Shown here piece after piece: positions 35,956 through 45,513 of a stretch of DNA of 64,000 nt; the stretch's first letter is position 1; the number at the start of each line of letters is the position of its first letter. Where the stretch lies: assembly GCF_000143685.1 (NCBI RefSeq), contig NC_014328.1, positions 558,001 to 622,000 of the forward strand, read 5' to 3'. The notes beneath the pieces were generated by a model that saw only the letters and a list, made by a program, of their open reading frames with translations, made no database searches and was not told the origin of the DNA. The position numbers and the translations under genes were made by a program. This stretch comes from Clostridium ljungdahlii DSM 13528. GTDB lineage: Bacteria; Bacillota; Clostridia; Clostridiales; Clostridiaceae.

Positions 35956-37014
35956 ATGCTTAATGATAAATCCATTTTAATTACTGGAGGAACTGGTTCT
36001 TTTGGAAAAAAGTTTACTGAGATGATTTTAAAAAGATATAATCCTAAGAAAATAATTATTTACTCAAGAGACGAATTTAAGCAAGATTTAATGAAAAAGG
36101 ATTTTATGCTAAGGTGCCCTGATAAAATAAATAAGATTAGGTTTTTTATAGGTGATATTAGAGATAGAGATAGGCTTTATAGAGCATTTAATGGTGTAGA
36201 CTATGTTATACATGCTGCAGCAATGAAGCAAGTTCCGGCTTGTGAATACAATCCTTTCGAAGCAATAAAAACTAATATTGATGGAGCACAAAATATAATA
36301 GATGCAGCTTTAGACAGAGGGGTTCAGAAGGTAGTTGCACTTTCAACAGATAAGGCTGTTAATCCCATTAATTTATATGGAGGTACGAAACTTGTTTCAG
36401 ATAAGTTATTTATTTCTGCCAATGCTTATTCAGGAGGAAATGAGACTGTATTTTCTGTAGTTAGATATGGTAATGTAGCAGGAAGCAGAGGTTCAGTTAT
36501 CCCTTTCTTTCAGTCTTTAATTGAAAAAGGGATAAAAGAATTACCTATAACTGATTGCAGAATGACGAGATTCTGGATAACCTTAGAGGAGGGTGTTGAA
36601 TTAGTATTTAAGGCATTAGATGAATCAAAAGGTGGAGAAACTTATATATCTAAGATACCTTCTTTCACTATAACTGACTTAGCTAAAGCAATGCTTGATG
36701 ATGTTGTTATAAAAGAAATAGGAATTAGAGAAGGCGAAAAGCTGCATGAAATTATGATAACAAGAGATGATTCAAGAACTACTTATGAATATGAAAAACA
36801 TTATATTATCTATCCTCATTTTGATTGGTGGAGTTTTGATAAACACTTTACATCTGGTGGAAAGCTAATAGAAGAAGGATTTGAATATAATTCTGGGAAT
36901 AACACGCAGTGGCTTACAGTAAATGAGCTAAGACAGGAAATGTATAGATTAGGTATATTTGATGCATATAAAGTTAATGATATACATTATGATGAAGTAA
37001 TGCCCACTAAATAG
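35956..37014 (+). CDS. pseB: UDP-GlcNAc 4,6-dehydratase (inverting)
   Basis: A 352-aa SDR enzyme, first step of pseudaminic acid synthesis. It has 'ILITGGTGSFGKKFTEMIL', 'FIGDIRDRDRLYRAF', 'HAAAMKQVPACEYNPFEA' with the catalytic region typical of PseB/FlaA1, 'STDKAVNPINLYGGTKL' and 'YGNVAGSRGSVIPFF'. AGGAGG at 35944-35949. It starts a block of five Pse genes arranged head to tail with short gaps. Confidence 0.9.
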   Translation: MLNDKSILITGGTGSFGKKFTEMILKRYNPKKIIIYSRDEFKQDLMKKDFMLRCPDKINKIRFFIGDIRDRDRLYRAFNGVDYVIHAAAMKQVPACEYNPFEAIKTNIDGAQNIIDAALDRGVQKVVALSTDKAVNPINLYGGTKLVSDKLFISANAYSGGNETVFSVVRYGNVAGSRGSVIPFFQSLIEKGIKELPITDCRMTRFWITLEEGVELVFKALDESKGGETYISKIPSFTITDLAKAMLDDVVIKEIGIREGEKLHEIMITRDDSRTTYEYEKHYIIYPHFDWWSFDKHFTSGGKLIEEGFEYNSGNNTQWLTVNELRQEMYRLGIFDAYKVNDIHYDEVMPTK

Positions 37015-37030
37015 AAAGGGAAGATAATTA

Positions 37031-38221
37031 ATGAATGAATTGGCAATCAATGGTGGAAGACCAATAAGGAAAACATATTTATCTTATGGAAGGCAGGATA
37101 TAGATGAAGAAGATATAGAATCAGTAGTAAAAGTTCTAAAAGGTGATTTTCTAACCACTGGTCCTTCTGTGAGAGAGTTTGAAAAAAAAGTTTCAGACTA
37201 TGTAGGGGCAAAGCATGCGGTGGCAGTTGCTAGTGGTACTGCAGCACTGCATATGGCTTGTTTTGCAGCAGGAATAAAAGAAGGTGATGAAGTAATAGTA
37301 TCACCTATAACTTTTGCAGCTTCAGCTAATTGTGTTCTATATTGTGGAGGTACACCTGTATTTGCAGATATAGATCCTAAGACATATAACATAGATCCAA
37401 AAGAAATTGAAAAGAAAGTAACAAGTAAAACTAAAGCAATAATTCCAGTAGATTTTACAGGACAATCTGTTGATATAGATGAAATAAGAAGAATAGCAGG
37501 TAAAAATAATCTCATAATAATAGAAGATTCTGCGCATGCCTTAGGAAGTGAATATAAAGGTAAAAAAGTAGGTACAAAGGCACAAATGACAGAATTCAGT
37601 TTTCATCCGGTAAAACCTGTAACCAGCGGCGAAGGTGGTATGGTAGTTACGGATGATGATGAATTGTATAAAAAAATGATTCTTTTTAGAAGTCATGGAA
37701 TAACCAGAGATAAAGATTTGATAACTCATAATGAAGGTCCATGGTACTATGAACAGATAGACTTAGGTTATAACTATAGAATTACGGATATTCAATGTGC
37801 TTTAGGTGCAAGTCAGATGAATAAAATAGATAAATTCATAAGCAGAAGAAGAGACATAGCTAAAACATATAATGAAGCTTTTAAAGATGTAGCTGAAATT
37901 ACTACTCCTTGTGAAGCTGAATTTTCTAACTCAGGGTGGCATCTATATGTAATTAAGTTGAACTTGGAAAAATTAACTTGTACAAGAAAAGAAATTTTTG
38001 AAGCCTTGCAGGCTGAAAATATAGGAGTGAATGTACATTACCTTCCCGTATACTTACATCCTTATTACCAAAAGCTAGGCTATCAAAAGGGCCTGTGCAA
38101 AAATGCAGAAGAATTATATGAAAGAATGATAACTATACCGCTATTTCCTAAGATGACAGATGAAGATGTATCAGATGTTATAGATGGAGTTAAAAAAGTA
38201 ATAAACTATTATAAGAGGTAG
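37031..38221 (+). CDS. pseC: UDP-4-amino-4,6-dideoxy-N-acetyl-altrosamine transaminase
   Basis: A 396-aa PLP-dependent aminotransferase of the DegT/DnrJ/EryC1 family, second step of pseudaminic acid synthesis. It has 'AVASGTAALHMACFAAG', 'IIEDSAHALGSEYKGKKVG', and the PLP lysine in 'FSFHPVKPVTSGEGGMV'. It ends within GAGGTAG, which also serves as the ribosome site for the next gene. Assignment to PseC rather than another aminosugar transaminase rests on the 'HPVKP' motif and the flanking pseB, pseF and pseI. Confidence 0.9.
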   Translation: MNELAINGGRPIRKTYLSYGRQDIDEEDIESVVKVLKGDFLTTGPSVREFEKKVSDYVGAKHAVAVASGTAALHMACFAAGIKEGDEVIVSPITFAASANCVLYCGGTPVFADIDPKTYNIDPKEIEKKVTSKTKAIIPVDFTGQSVDIDEIRRIAGKNNLIIIEDSAHALGSEYKGKKVGTKAQMTEFSFHPVKPVTSGEGGMVVTDDDELYKKMILFRSHGITRDKDLITHNEGPWYYEQIDLGYNYRITDIQCALGASQMNKIDKFISRRRDIAKTYNEAFKDVAEITTPCEAEFSNSGWHLYVIKLNLEKLTCTRKEIFEALQAENIGVNVHYLPVYLHPYYQKLGYQKGLCKNAEELYERMITIPLFPKMTDEDVSDVIDGVKKVINYYKR

Positions 38222-38229
38222 TGACTGAA

Positions 38230-39414
38230 ATGAAGGTAGTTTGTATTGTACAGGCAAGGATTAGTTCTACAAGGTTTCCAGGGAAAGTATTAAAAGAGAT
38301 TTGTGGTAAAACTGTTCTGGAGCACGATGTAGATAGATTAAGAAGAATAAAAAATGTAGATGAAATAGTAATAGCTACAACCACATTAGAAAAGGATAAT
38401 GTTATTGTAAAAGAATGTGAAAAATTAAAGATAAAATGTTTTAGGGGTTCGGAGGATGATGTACTATCTAGATATTATTATGCTGCTAAAGAAAATAGTG
38501 CGGATGTGGTTGTTAGGGTTACATCTGACTGCCCGCTCATAGATAGTGAAGTTACTGAAAGTATAATTCAGTGCTATATGGAAAATAGAGAAAAATACGA
38601 TTATTTAAGCAATACTATAGACAGGACTTATCCAAGAGGATTAGATACGGAGGTATTTAGTTTTTGCGCATTGGAGAAAGCTTTTAATGAATCAACATCT
38701 CAAAGAGACAGGGAACATGTAACACCCTATATTTGGGATAACGATAATATTTTCAATATTTTTCAATATAAAAATAAAATAGATTATTCAGATTTAAGAT
38801 GGACACTAGATACAGAAGAGGATTTTAAGTTAATATCAATAATATATGAACAGTTTGAAGATAGAGATTATTTTGGTATGAATGAAATAGTAAAATTTTT
38901 AGAGAAAAACCCTGAAGTAAAAGAAATCAATAAGTATATAGAACAGAAAAAAATTGATGACAGCTTATTTTTGATACCTGCTGGTGAAGGCCATTGTGAT
39001 TTAATATATGAATGGGTAAATGAGGATGAGGTAAGAAAAAATTCTTTTAATAATAGTGAAATACCATATGAGGAGCATGTAAATTGGTATTTTAAGAAAT
39101 TGAAGGATCCGGATTGTTTTATCTATTTATTGGCCGATTCCAATAAAAACATAGGAATAGTTAGAGTTGAGAAAAAGGGAAATGAAAATGTAGTAAGTTA
39201 TAGCATATCAAAGCAATTTCGTGGAAAAGGTTATGGATATAAGATTTTGGAAAAGCTTCAGGATAAGCTTATGAAAGAAAACAAGAATATTATACTGACA
39301 GCTTATGTTAAAAAAGAAAACATATACTCTGTAAAAATATTTGAAAAGTTACATTATAATTTGGTAGAAAATGATGATTATAATATGAAGTTTGAGAAAA
39401 ATTTAAGTAGGTGA
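38230..39414 (+). CDS. pseF: CMP-pseudaminate synthase fused to PseH-like acetyltransferase
   Basis: A 394-aa two-domain enzyme. Residues about 1-245 are a SpsF/PseF cytidylyltransferase ('VCIVQARISSTRFPGKVL', 'RVTSDCPLIDSEV', 'YDYLSNTIDRTYPRGLDTE'). Residues about 250-394 are a GNAT N-acetyltransferase ('YEWVNEDEVRKNSF', 'IGIVRVEK', and acetyl-CoA motif 'QFRGKGYGYKILEKL'), matching PseH. The two steps (N-acetylation of UDP-amino-sugar and activation of the final acid with CTP) are normally separate proteins. No other pseH is present, so the fusion completes the pathway. ATG 38230 is preferred over GTG 38221, which touches the ribosome site. Confidence 0.85.
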   Translation: MKVVCIVQARISSTRFPGKVLKEICGKTVLEHDVDRLRRIKNVDEIVIATTTLEKDNVIVKECEKLKIKCFRGSEDDVLSRYYYAAKENSADVVVRVTSDCPLIDSEVTESIIQCYMENREKYDYLSNTIDRTYPRGLDTEVFSFCALEKAFNESTSQRDREHVTPYIWDNDNIFNIFQYKNKIDYSDLRWTLDTEEDFKLISIIYEQFEDRDYFGMNEIVKFLEKNPEVKEINKYIEQKKIDDSLFLIPAGEGHCDLIYEWVNEDEVRKNSFNNSEIPYEEHVNWYFKKLKDPDCFIYLLADSNKNIGIVRVEKKGNENVVSYSISKQFRGKGYGYKILEKLQDKLMKENKNIILTAYVKKENIYSVKIFEKLHYNLVENDDYNMKFEKNLSR

Positions 39415-39421
39415 GATTTTA

Positions 39422-40474
39422 ATGAACAAAAATATAAAAATTAAAAATTTTGAAATTAATGAAACTAGTAAAACATTTATTATAGGAGAAATCTCAGCTA
39501 ATCATAATGGCAGTTTTGATAATGCAGTAAAGCTTATACATGCTGCAAAAGATGCAGGAGCAGATGCTGTCAAATTGCAGACATATACTGCAGACACTAT
39601 AACTATAGATTGTTATAATAAATATTTTCAAATAAAACAGGGTACTTTATGGGATGGAAAAACTCTCCATGACCTGTACGAAGAGGCATATATGCCCTGG
39701 AAATGGCAGCCTGAATTAAAGAAAATAGCCGAAGAAAATGGTCTTGCTTGCTTTTCTTCACCATTTGATAAAACAGCAGTAGATTTTTTGGAAGATATGG
39801 ATGTACCGGCATATAAAGTAGCTTCTTTTGAAATCACTGATATACCATTGATTACATATATGGCTTCCAAGGGAAAACCTATGATAATAGCAGCAGGTAT
39901 AGCAGAAATCTCAGATATTCAATTAGCTATAGATGCATGTAAAAAAGTTGGCAATGATCAGATAATTCTTCTTAAATGTACTAGTGCCTATCCTGCTCCA
40001 TTTGAAGAAGTTAATTTAAAAACTATTCCTAATATGAGAGAAACTTTTGACGTAATAGCAGGCCTTTCCGACCATACATTAGGAATAGAAGTTCCTATAT
40101 CAGCTGTAACACTTGGAGCAAAAGTTATTGAAAAACACATAACACTCTCAAGGGCAGATGGAGGACCGGATGCTGCATTTTCTTTAGAACCACATGAATT
40201 AAAAAGTATGGTTCAATCAATTCGAAATACTGAGAAAGCTATTGGAAAAGTTAGCTATGAACTAACAGAAAAGCAGATGAAAAACAGAGCATTCACCAGA
40301 TCTTTATTTGCAGTAAAAGATATTAAAGCAGGGGAAATTTTTACAGAGGAAAATGTTAGATCAATAAGACCGGGATTTGGATTACCTCCTAAATACATAG
40401 ATAATATTTTAGGAAGAACTGCTGGTGAAAATTTACTAAAAGGTACTCCACTGCATTGGAAATATGTTAAATAG
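39422..40474 (+). CDS. pseI: Pseudaminic acid synthase
   Basis: A 350-aa NeuB-family synthase that condenses the 6-deoxy aminosugar with phosphoenolpyruvate. It has 'FIIGEISANHNGSFDNAV', 'AVKLQTYTADTITID', 'FSSPFDKTAVDFLE', 'GLSDHTLGIEVP' and 'GAKVIEKHITLSRADGGPD'. A C-terminal SAF (antifreeze-like) domain (about 285-350) includes 'RSLFAVKDIKAGEIFTEENV' and 'RPGFGLPPKY'. It lies 8 bp after the pseF-pseH gene. Confidence 0.92.
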   Translation: MNKNIKIKNFEINETSKTFIIGEISANHNGSFDNAVKLIHAAKDAGADAVKLQTYTADTITIDCYNKYFQIKQGTLWDGKTLHDLYEEAYMPWKWQPELKKIAEENGLACFSSPFDKTAVDFLEDMDVPAYKVASFEITDIPLITYMASKGKPMIIAAGIAEISDIQLAIDACKKVGNDQIILLKCTSAYPAPFEEVNLKTIPNMRETFDVIAGLSDHTLGIEVPISAVTLGAKVIEKHITLSRADGGPDAAFSLEPHELKSMVQSIRNTEKAIGKVSYELTEKQMKNRAFTRSLFAVKDIKAGEIFTEENVRSIRPGFGLPPKYIDNILGRTAGENLLKGTPLHWKYVK

Positions 40475-40483
40475 GGTGATTAT

Positions 40484-41488
40484 ATGGCTACAATTGCAAT
40501 AAGAGCGGATGGTGGCTCTCAAATAGGCATGGGGCATATTATGAGAACATTGGTTTTAGCTAAGGAACTGGCGAAAACTAATGATGTTTTTTATTTATGC
40601 AGAATAGATAAACCCTTAAGTGGCAGGTATAGTTATGGCATAGAAAAAGTTAAAAATGAAGGCTTTAAAGTAATTACTATAGATGAAAATAATGTATTAG
40701 GGGAATTAGAAAGGATTCAGTGTGATTGTCTGATAACAGACAGTTATGATGTAGATGAACATTATTTTACTAAAACAAAAGAGTTATTTAAAAAGACCGG
40801 ATATTTTGATGATATGAATTTATATCATTTTGATGTGGATTTTATAATAAATCAAAATATAAATGCAGAAGATTTAAATTATAATACTGACAAAAGGACA
40901 ATATTATTTTTAGGACCTGGTTTTGCTTTATTGAGAGATGAATTTAGAAAATCAAAAATTAAGAAGGTAAATGAAGTTGTAAAAGATATTTTAATAACTC
41001 TAGGGGGGGCAGATTTTAATAATTATACAGCAAAAATTTTACAACTTATAAAAGAATTAAGATACAATTTTCATGTTGTAGTTGGACCATCTTTCAAATA
41101 TATAGATGAGCTTAGTAACTATGAGAAAATGAACAGTAACATTAAATTACATTTTAACACAAATATGAAAGCTTTAATGGATAGGTGTGATATAGCTATA
41201 TCAGCTTGTGGGAGCACGCTGTATGAATTGGCAGCCTGCGGAGTGCCTGCATTAGGATTGATAATTGCAGAAAACCAAAAGGAAATAGCTAAAAAAATGG
41301 AACAAGAAAAATTAATAATCAATTTAGGTCCTATAGATAAATTAAATAAGGAAAAGTTAGTAAATACAGTAGAAGAATTGTGCAGTGACTTAAATAGGAG
41401 AGAACAGATGAATTATAACCAGAGTATAGTTATTGATAAAAATGGAGCTGAAAAGCTTTGTAAAAATATTATGGTAGCAATCGGATAA
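40484..41488 (+). CDS. pseG: UDP-sugar hydrolase of pseudaminic acid pathway
   Basis: A 334-aa GT-B-like hydrolase that removes UDP from 2,4-diacetamido-2,4,6-trideoxy-altrose. It has the N-terminal 'IRADGGSQIGMGHIMRTLV' with the catalytic His in G-M-G-H, 'DCLITDSYDVDEHYF', 'ILITLGGADFNN', and 'AISACGSTLYELAACGVP'. It is the last gene of the Pse block, directly before the flippase. AAATAGGGTG provides a weak ribosome site inside the end of pseI. Confidence 0.9.
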   Translation: MATIAIRADGGSQIGMGHIMRTLVLAKELAKTNDVFYLCRIDKPLSGRYSYGIEKVKNEGFKVITIDENNVLGELERIQCDCLITDSYDVDEHYFTKTKELFKKTGYFDDMNLYHFDVDFIINQNINAEDLNYNTDKRTILFLGPGFALLRDEFRKSKIKKVNEVVKDILITLGGADFNNYTAKILQLIKELRYNFHVVVGPSFKYIDELSNYEKMNSNIKLHFNTNMKALMDRCDIAISACGSTLYELAACGVPALGLIIAENQKEIAKKMEQEKLIINLGPIDKLNKEKLVNTVEELCSDLNRREQMNYNQSIVIDKNGAEKLCKNIMVAIG

Positions 41489-41513
41489 AATAGTTAAGGC
41501 GGTATATATAGTA

Positions 41514-42944
41514 ATGAAACTTAAGAAAATTTTTAGTAATGGTAGAATAAATATCTTATTAAAGTATTCTTCTATTAAATATATAGCATTAATTATTGCA
41601 TTTTTAAAAGGAATAATTAATGCTGGGGCACTTGGACCTGAATTATTAGGTGTACTTGGCAATCTGCTGCTTGTTTTAAGCTATCTATCCTATTCTAATC
41701 TGGGAATATTGTATTCCATGAATAGAGAATATGTTATATATGAATCAACTGATGAGAAAGATAAAGCGGGTAAAGTTATTAGTACATCTTTTACGGCATT
41801 ATTCATATTGTCAATATTATTAATAGCAGCTGGTATAATTGCTAAATTCATATATAAAGATAATTTAGGCAATTATATTTTGTTGGTTTTTATTATAGGA
41901 ATTTTGGAGCAGTATAGAAGTTTCTATATTAATTATTATAGATTGGTTAATAAGGTTAGAAAGATAAATTTTATAGAGCTTATCAATAATGTATTATCAT
42001 TTGTGTTAATAATCATATCTATAAAATATTTTAAAATATATTCTGTATTAATAGCTATGTTCATAGCGGATATTATAGTTTTTATCTATGGTTATAAAAA
42101 TAGTGAAAGGATTAAACTGAGTATAGATAAAAAAGTTTTAAAAGATTTAATAATAGTTGGGGTTCCATTACTTATATATAATTTGGGATTTTATATTCTA
42201 ACAACAGTTGATAGGTTGATGACAATTAATTTTTTAGGATACAGGGATTTAGGATACTACACATTTTCAAATCAGCTTGTGAATGGGACTATGGTATTCA
42301 TATCTTCGGTTTTGTTTTTATATTATCCTAAAGTCATAAAGAACTTGTACATTAATGGAAATAATGACAGAAGGCAAATTTTAAAAAGAATAGAACAGTA
42401 TACTAGGTATGTAGAAGTCTTAGGAGTAGTTTTATGTTTAGCAGGTATAATATTAATAAAACCTTTTACCAATATGATTTTACCTAAATATTCTGTAAGT
42501 ATTGATATATATCGAATATTAGTTTTTGGTGGAGTTTTCAGCGAAATATCCTATTTTGCCAATGTTTTTACCGTATCAAATAAAAAACAGATATATTCAG
42601 TGTATCTGCAATGTTTAGCAACTGCAGCAGCAGTCATTCTTAATTATATTTTCATTAAATCAGGCATGGGGATAATTGGAGTTTCCTTAGCAACCTTGAT
42701 GACCAATATATTGTATTCCATAATGCAGCATTTGATATATCTGAGGATATTAAACTTAAAAATAAGCTTCATAAGGAATACCCTAAAGGTATATCTAAAA
42801 TTTACATCATTTACAGTTATATGTATAGCTCTTGGCTTTATAAATATAAATTTTATATTATATATTGTGATTCTTAGTATTATAACGTTTATTTTATATT
42901 ATAGTAATTTAAGAAATATGATAATTGATATGGGAAAGTTATAG
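41514..42944 (+). CDS. Wzx-type flippase, cluster 2
   Basis: A 476-aa polysaccharide transporter family membrane protein with about 12-14 helices. 'KGIINAGALGPELLGVLG' near the N-terminus, 'TTVDRLMTINFLGYRDLGYY' and 'MGIIGVSLATLMTN' fit PST flippases. It would export the cluster 2 repeat unit, which probably carries pseudaminic acid. It differs clearly from the flippase at 14776. Confidence 0.83.
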   Translation: MKLKKIFSNGRINILLKYSSIKYIALIIAFLKGIINAGALGPELLGVLGNLLLVLSYLSYSNLGILYSMNREYVIYESTDEKDKAGKVISTSFTALFILSILLIAAGIIAKFIYKDNLGNYILLVFIIGILEQYRSFYINYYRLVNKVRKINFIELINNVLSFVLIIISIKYFKIYSVLIAMFIADIIVFIYGYKNSERIKLSIDKKVLKDLIIVGVPLLIYNLGFYILTTVDRLMTINFLGYRDLGYYTFSNQLVNGTMVFISSVLFLYYPKVIKNLYINGNNDRRQILKRIEQYTRYVEVLGVVLCLAGIILIKPFTNMILPKYSVSIDIYRILVFGGVFSEISYFANVFTVSNKKQIYSVYLQCLATAAAVILNYIFIKSGMGIIGVSLATLMTNILYSIMQHLIYLRILNLKISFIRNTLKVYLKFTSFTVICIALGFININFILYIVILSIITFILYYSNLRNMIIDMGKL

Positions 42945-42996
42945 TAGTAACAAATGTATTAGATTAAGCAGCTGAATTAAAGGGAGGGTTGATGTA

Positions 42997-44364
42997 ATGA
43001 AAGTAATAATCCTGGCAGGTGGAAGTGGAACAAGACTATGGCCGCTGAGCCGCAGCAGATATCCAAAACAATTTATTAAATTGCAAGGTAGTAAACCATC
43101 CTTATTTCAGGAAACCTTTAAGAGAAGCTTATTATTGGCAGGCTTAGATGATATATATGTAGTAACGAATGAAAAGTATAAATTTTTAGTAATGGGTGAA
43201 GTTGAAGAATTAGATTATAAATATAATGAATATAATATAATTGTTGAACCTGAAGTTAAAAATACTCTCCCTGCAATTTACGCAGGTGTTCATGAAATAG
43301 CTAAAAAGGGTAATGATACAGTAGTTGTTTTTCCTTCTGATCATATGATTATAAAAGGTCAGGAATTTGCAAATATTATTAAAAGTTCAGAAGCGTTAAC
43401 TAAAGATTCAATTATAACTTTTGGAATTAAACCGAATAGTCCGAATACCGGATATGGGTACATTGCGCCGGGAAATAAAAAACTAAATGGATATGAAATA
43501 AAAGAGTTTAAAGAAAAACCCGATTATGAGACAGCTGTTACATATGTTAATGGGGGATATTATTGGAATGCAGGAATATTTATGTTTAATACTGAGATAT
43601 TTATAAATGAAGTAAAGCTTTATGCTGAGAATATATATAATGCTTTTAAAAGTAGTAATACCATAAAGGAAGCTTTTAGCAAAATAGATGAAAAAATTTC
43701 AATGGACTATGGCATTATGGAAAAAAGTAAAAATATTGCGGTTAAACCCGTAGATATAGGTTGGAATGATCTTGGAAGTTTTGATTCTTTTTATGAAGTT
43801 TTTGATAAAGATGAAAATAGTAACATATCTCATGCTGATAGTATAATTATTGATTCAAAGGATAATTACATATATTCGGGAAAAGGCAAGTTAGTTGCAG
43901 CTGTAGGCATTAATGATTTAATTGTAGTTGATAATAGAGATGCCTTGCTTATTTGTAAAAAAGACAAGTCACAAAAGGTAAAGAAAATTGTAGAAACTTT
44001 AAAAGAAAGAAATGATAGTAGGGTAGAATATCATGTTCAAGATTACAGACCCTGGGGGAACTATAAAGTTCTAGAAGAAGAGAAAAATTCATTTAAAATT
44101 AAAAGGATTAAATTAAGTCAGGGTAAAAAGTTAAGTTATCAGATGCATTATTATAGAAGTGAGCATTGGATAGTTGTTAAGGGTATGGCAAAAGTTACAA
44201 TAGATGATATAGAAAAGTTGGTATCTGCAGGAGAAAGTATTTTTATAAAACCTGGACAAAAACACAGACTTGAGAATCCAGGGAAGATACCTCTTGAAAT
44301 TATTGAAGTTCAGATGGGTGATTATTTAGAAGAAGATGATATTGTAAGATTTGATGATGACTAA
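42997..44364 (+). CDS. manC: ManC-like GDP-mannose enzyme, copy 2 (isomerase site altered)
   Basis: A 455-aa near-copy of the gene at 18495. The guanylyltransferase half is intact ('[21 protein letters not shown]', split as [14 protein letters not shown] and RYPKQF). In the cupin isomerase half the conserved stretch reads 'QMHYYRSEHWIVVKG': codon TAT at 44152-44154 puts Tyr at residue 386, where copy 1 has His. This is the second His of the HxH metal motif, so the isomerase is predicted to be weak or dead, while GDP-mannose formation from mannose-1-P should remain. GGGAGGG precedes the ATG. It starts the second manC-rmlBADC cassette. Confidence 0.88.
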   Translation: MKVIILAGGSGTRLWPLSRSRYPKQFIKLQGSKPSLFQETFKRSLLLAGLDDIYVVTNEKYKFLVMGEVEELDYKYNEYNIIVEPEVKNTLPAIYAGVHEIAKKGNDTVVVFPSDHMIIKGQEFANIIKSSEALTKDSIITFGIKPNSPNTGYGYIAPGNKKLNGYEIKEFKEKPDYETAVTYVNGGYYWNAGIFMFNTEIFINEVKLYAENIYNAFKSSNTIKEAFSKIDEKISMDYGIMEKSKNIAVKPVDIGWNDLGSFDSFYEVFDKDENSNISHADSIIIDSKDNYIYSGKGKLVAAVGINDLIVVDNRDALLICKKDKSQKVKKIVETLKERNDSRVEYHVQDYRPWGNYKVLEEEKNSFKIKRIKLSQGKKLSYQMHYYRSEHWIVVKGMAKVTIDDIEKLVSAGESIFIKPGQKHRLENPGKIPLEIIEVQMGDYLEEDDIVRFDDD

Positions 44365-44417
44365 ATTTGATATTTGAACTTTGTACTTTGTTCTTTAAAA
44401 AAGTGAGGGATACCTAT

Positions 44418-45473
44418 ATGAAAACATATCTGGTAACAGGAGGAGCAGGCTTTATTGGCTCTAACTTTATTCATTACATGTTAAAAAAATACTTAAATAT
44501 AAAAATAATAAACTACGACAAACTAACCTATGCAGGTAACCTTGAAAACTTAAAGTTTATATCTAAAAATCCTAACTACATCTTCGTCCAGGGAGACATA
44601 TGTGACAGAGAAAAACTTCAACAGCTATTTGAAAAATATGATATAGACTATGTGATAAACTTTGCAGCAGAATCTCATGTAGACAGGAGCATAAGAGATC
44701 CTGAAGTATTTGTAAAGACAAATGTTCTGGGCACTGTGGCACTTTTAGATACTGCAAAAAATGCATGGACTTTAGAAGGTGAATTTAAACAGGGCAAAAA
44801 ATATCTTCAAGTTTCCACAGATGAGGTTTATGGGTCACTTGGGAAAGAAGGATATTTTACGGAAAAAACTCCACTGGATTCTCACAGCCCTTATTCTTCA
44901 AGTAAAGCGTCTGCTGATTTGATGGTAAAGGCATATTTTGATACTTATAAAATGCCTGTAAATATAACCCGCTGTTCAAACAATTATGGTCCCTATCAAT
45001 TTCCTGAAAAACTTATTCCACTTGTCATAAACAATTGTGCAAATAAAAGAGATATTCCAGTATACGGTGATGGACTTAACATAAGAGATTGGCTTTATGT
45101 AGAAGATCACTGTAAAGCTATAGACATGGTTATCAATAATGGGAAACTAGGAGAGGCTTATAACATAGGTGGGCATAATGAGAGAACAAACATCTATATA
45201 GTTAAAACAATAATTTCATATATACACGACAATGTAGATCCTTATGTAGATGAAAATCTTATAAAATATGTCGAAGACCGAAAAGGACATGATAGGAGAT
45301 ATGGCATTGATCCTACAAAGATCAAAGACGAACTTGGATGGTATCCTGAAACAGAATTTGAGGATGGCATAATAAAAACTATAAAGTGGTACTTAGATAA
45401 TAAAGATTGGATGAATAATGTGACTTCTGGGGATTATAAGAAGTACTATGACAGAATGTACAAAAACAAATAA
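44418..45473 (+). CDS. rmlB: dTDP-glucose 4,6-dehydratase, copy 2
   Basis: 351 aa, the same length as copy 1 and nearly identical; all catalytic motifs are kept ('VTGGAGFIGSNF', 'VSTDEVYGSL', 'SPYSSSKAS', 'NNYGPYQFPEK', where copy 1 has NNYGAYQF). I chose ATG 44418, with GTGAGGGA upstream, by alignment with copy 1. The 50 bp before it hold a fragment of the R repeat (TTTGATATTTGAACTTTG). Confidence 0.92.
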   Translation: MKTYLVTGGAGFIGSNFIHYMLKKYLNIKIINYDKLTYAGNLENLKFISKNPNYIFVQGDICDREKLQQLFEKYDIDYVINFAAESHVDRSIRDPEVFVKTNVLGTVALLDTAKNAWTLEGEFKQGKKYLQVSTDEVYGSLGKEGYFTEKTPLDSHSPYSSSKASADLMVKAYFDTYKMPVNITRCSNNYGPYQFPEKLIPLVINNCANKRDIPVYGDGLNIRDWLYVEDHCKAIDMVINNGKLGEAYNIGGHNERTNIYIVKTIISYIHDNVDPYVDENLIKYVEDRKGHDRRYGIDPTKIKDELGWYPETEFEDGIIKTIKWYLDNKDWMNNVTSGDYKKYYDRMYKNK

Positions 45474-45513
45474 CAAAGAACAAATAATAGAATTTTGATT
45501 TAATATAAGAAAA

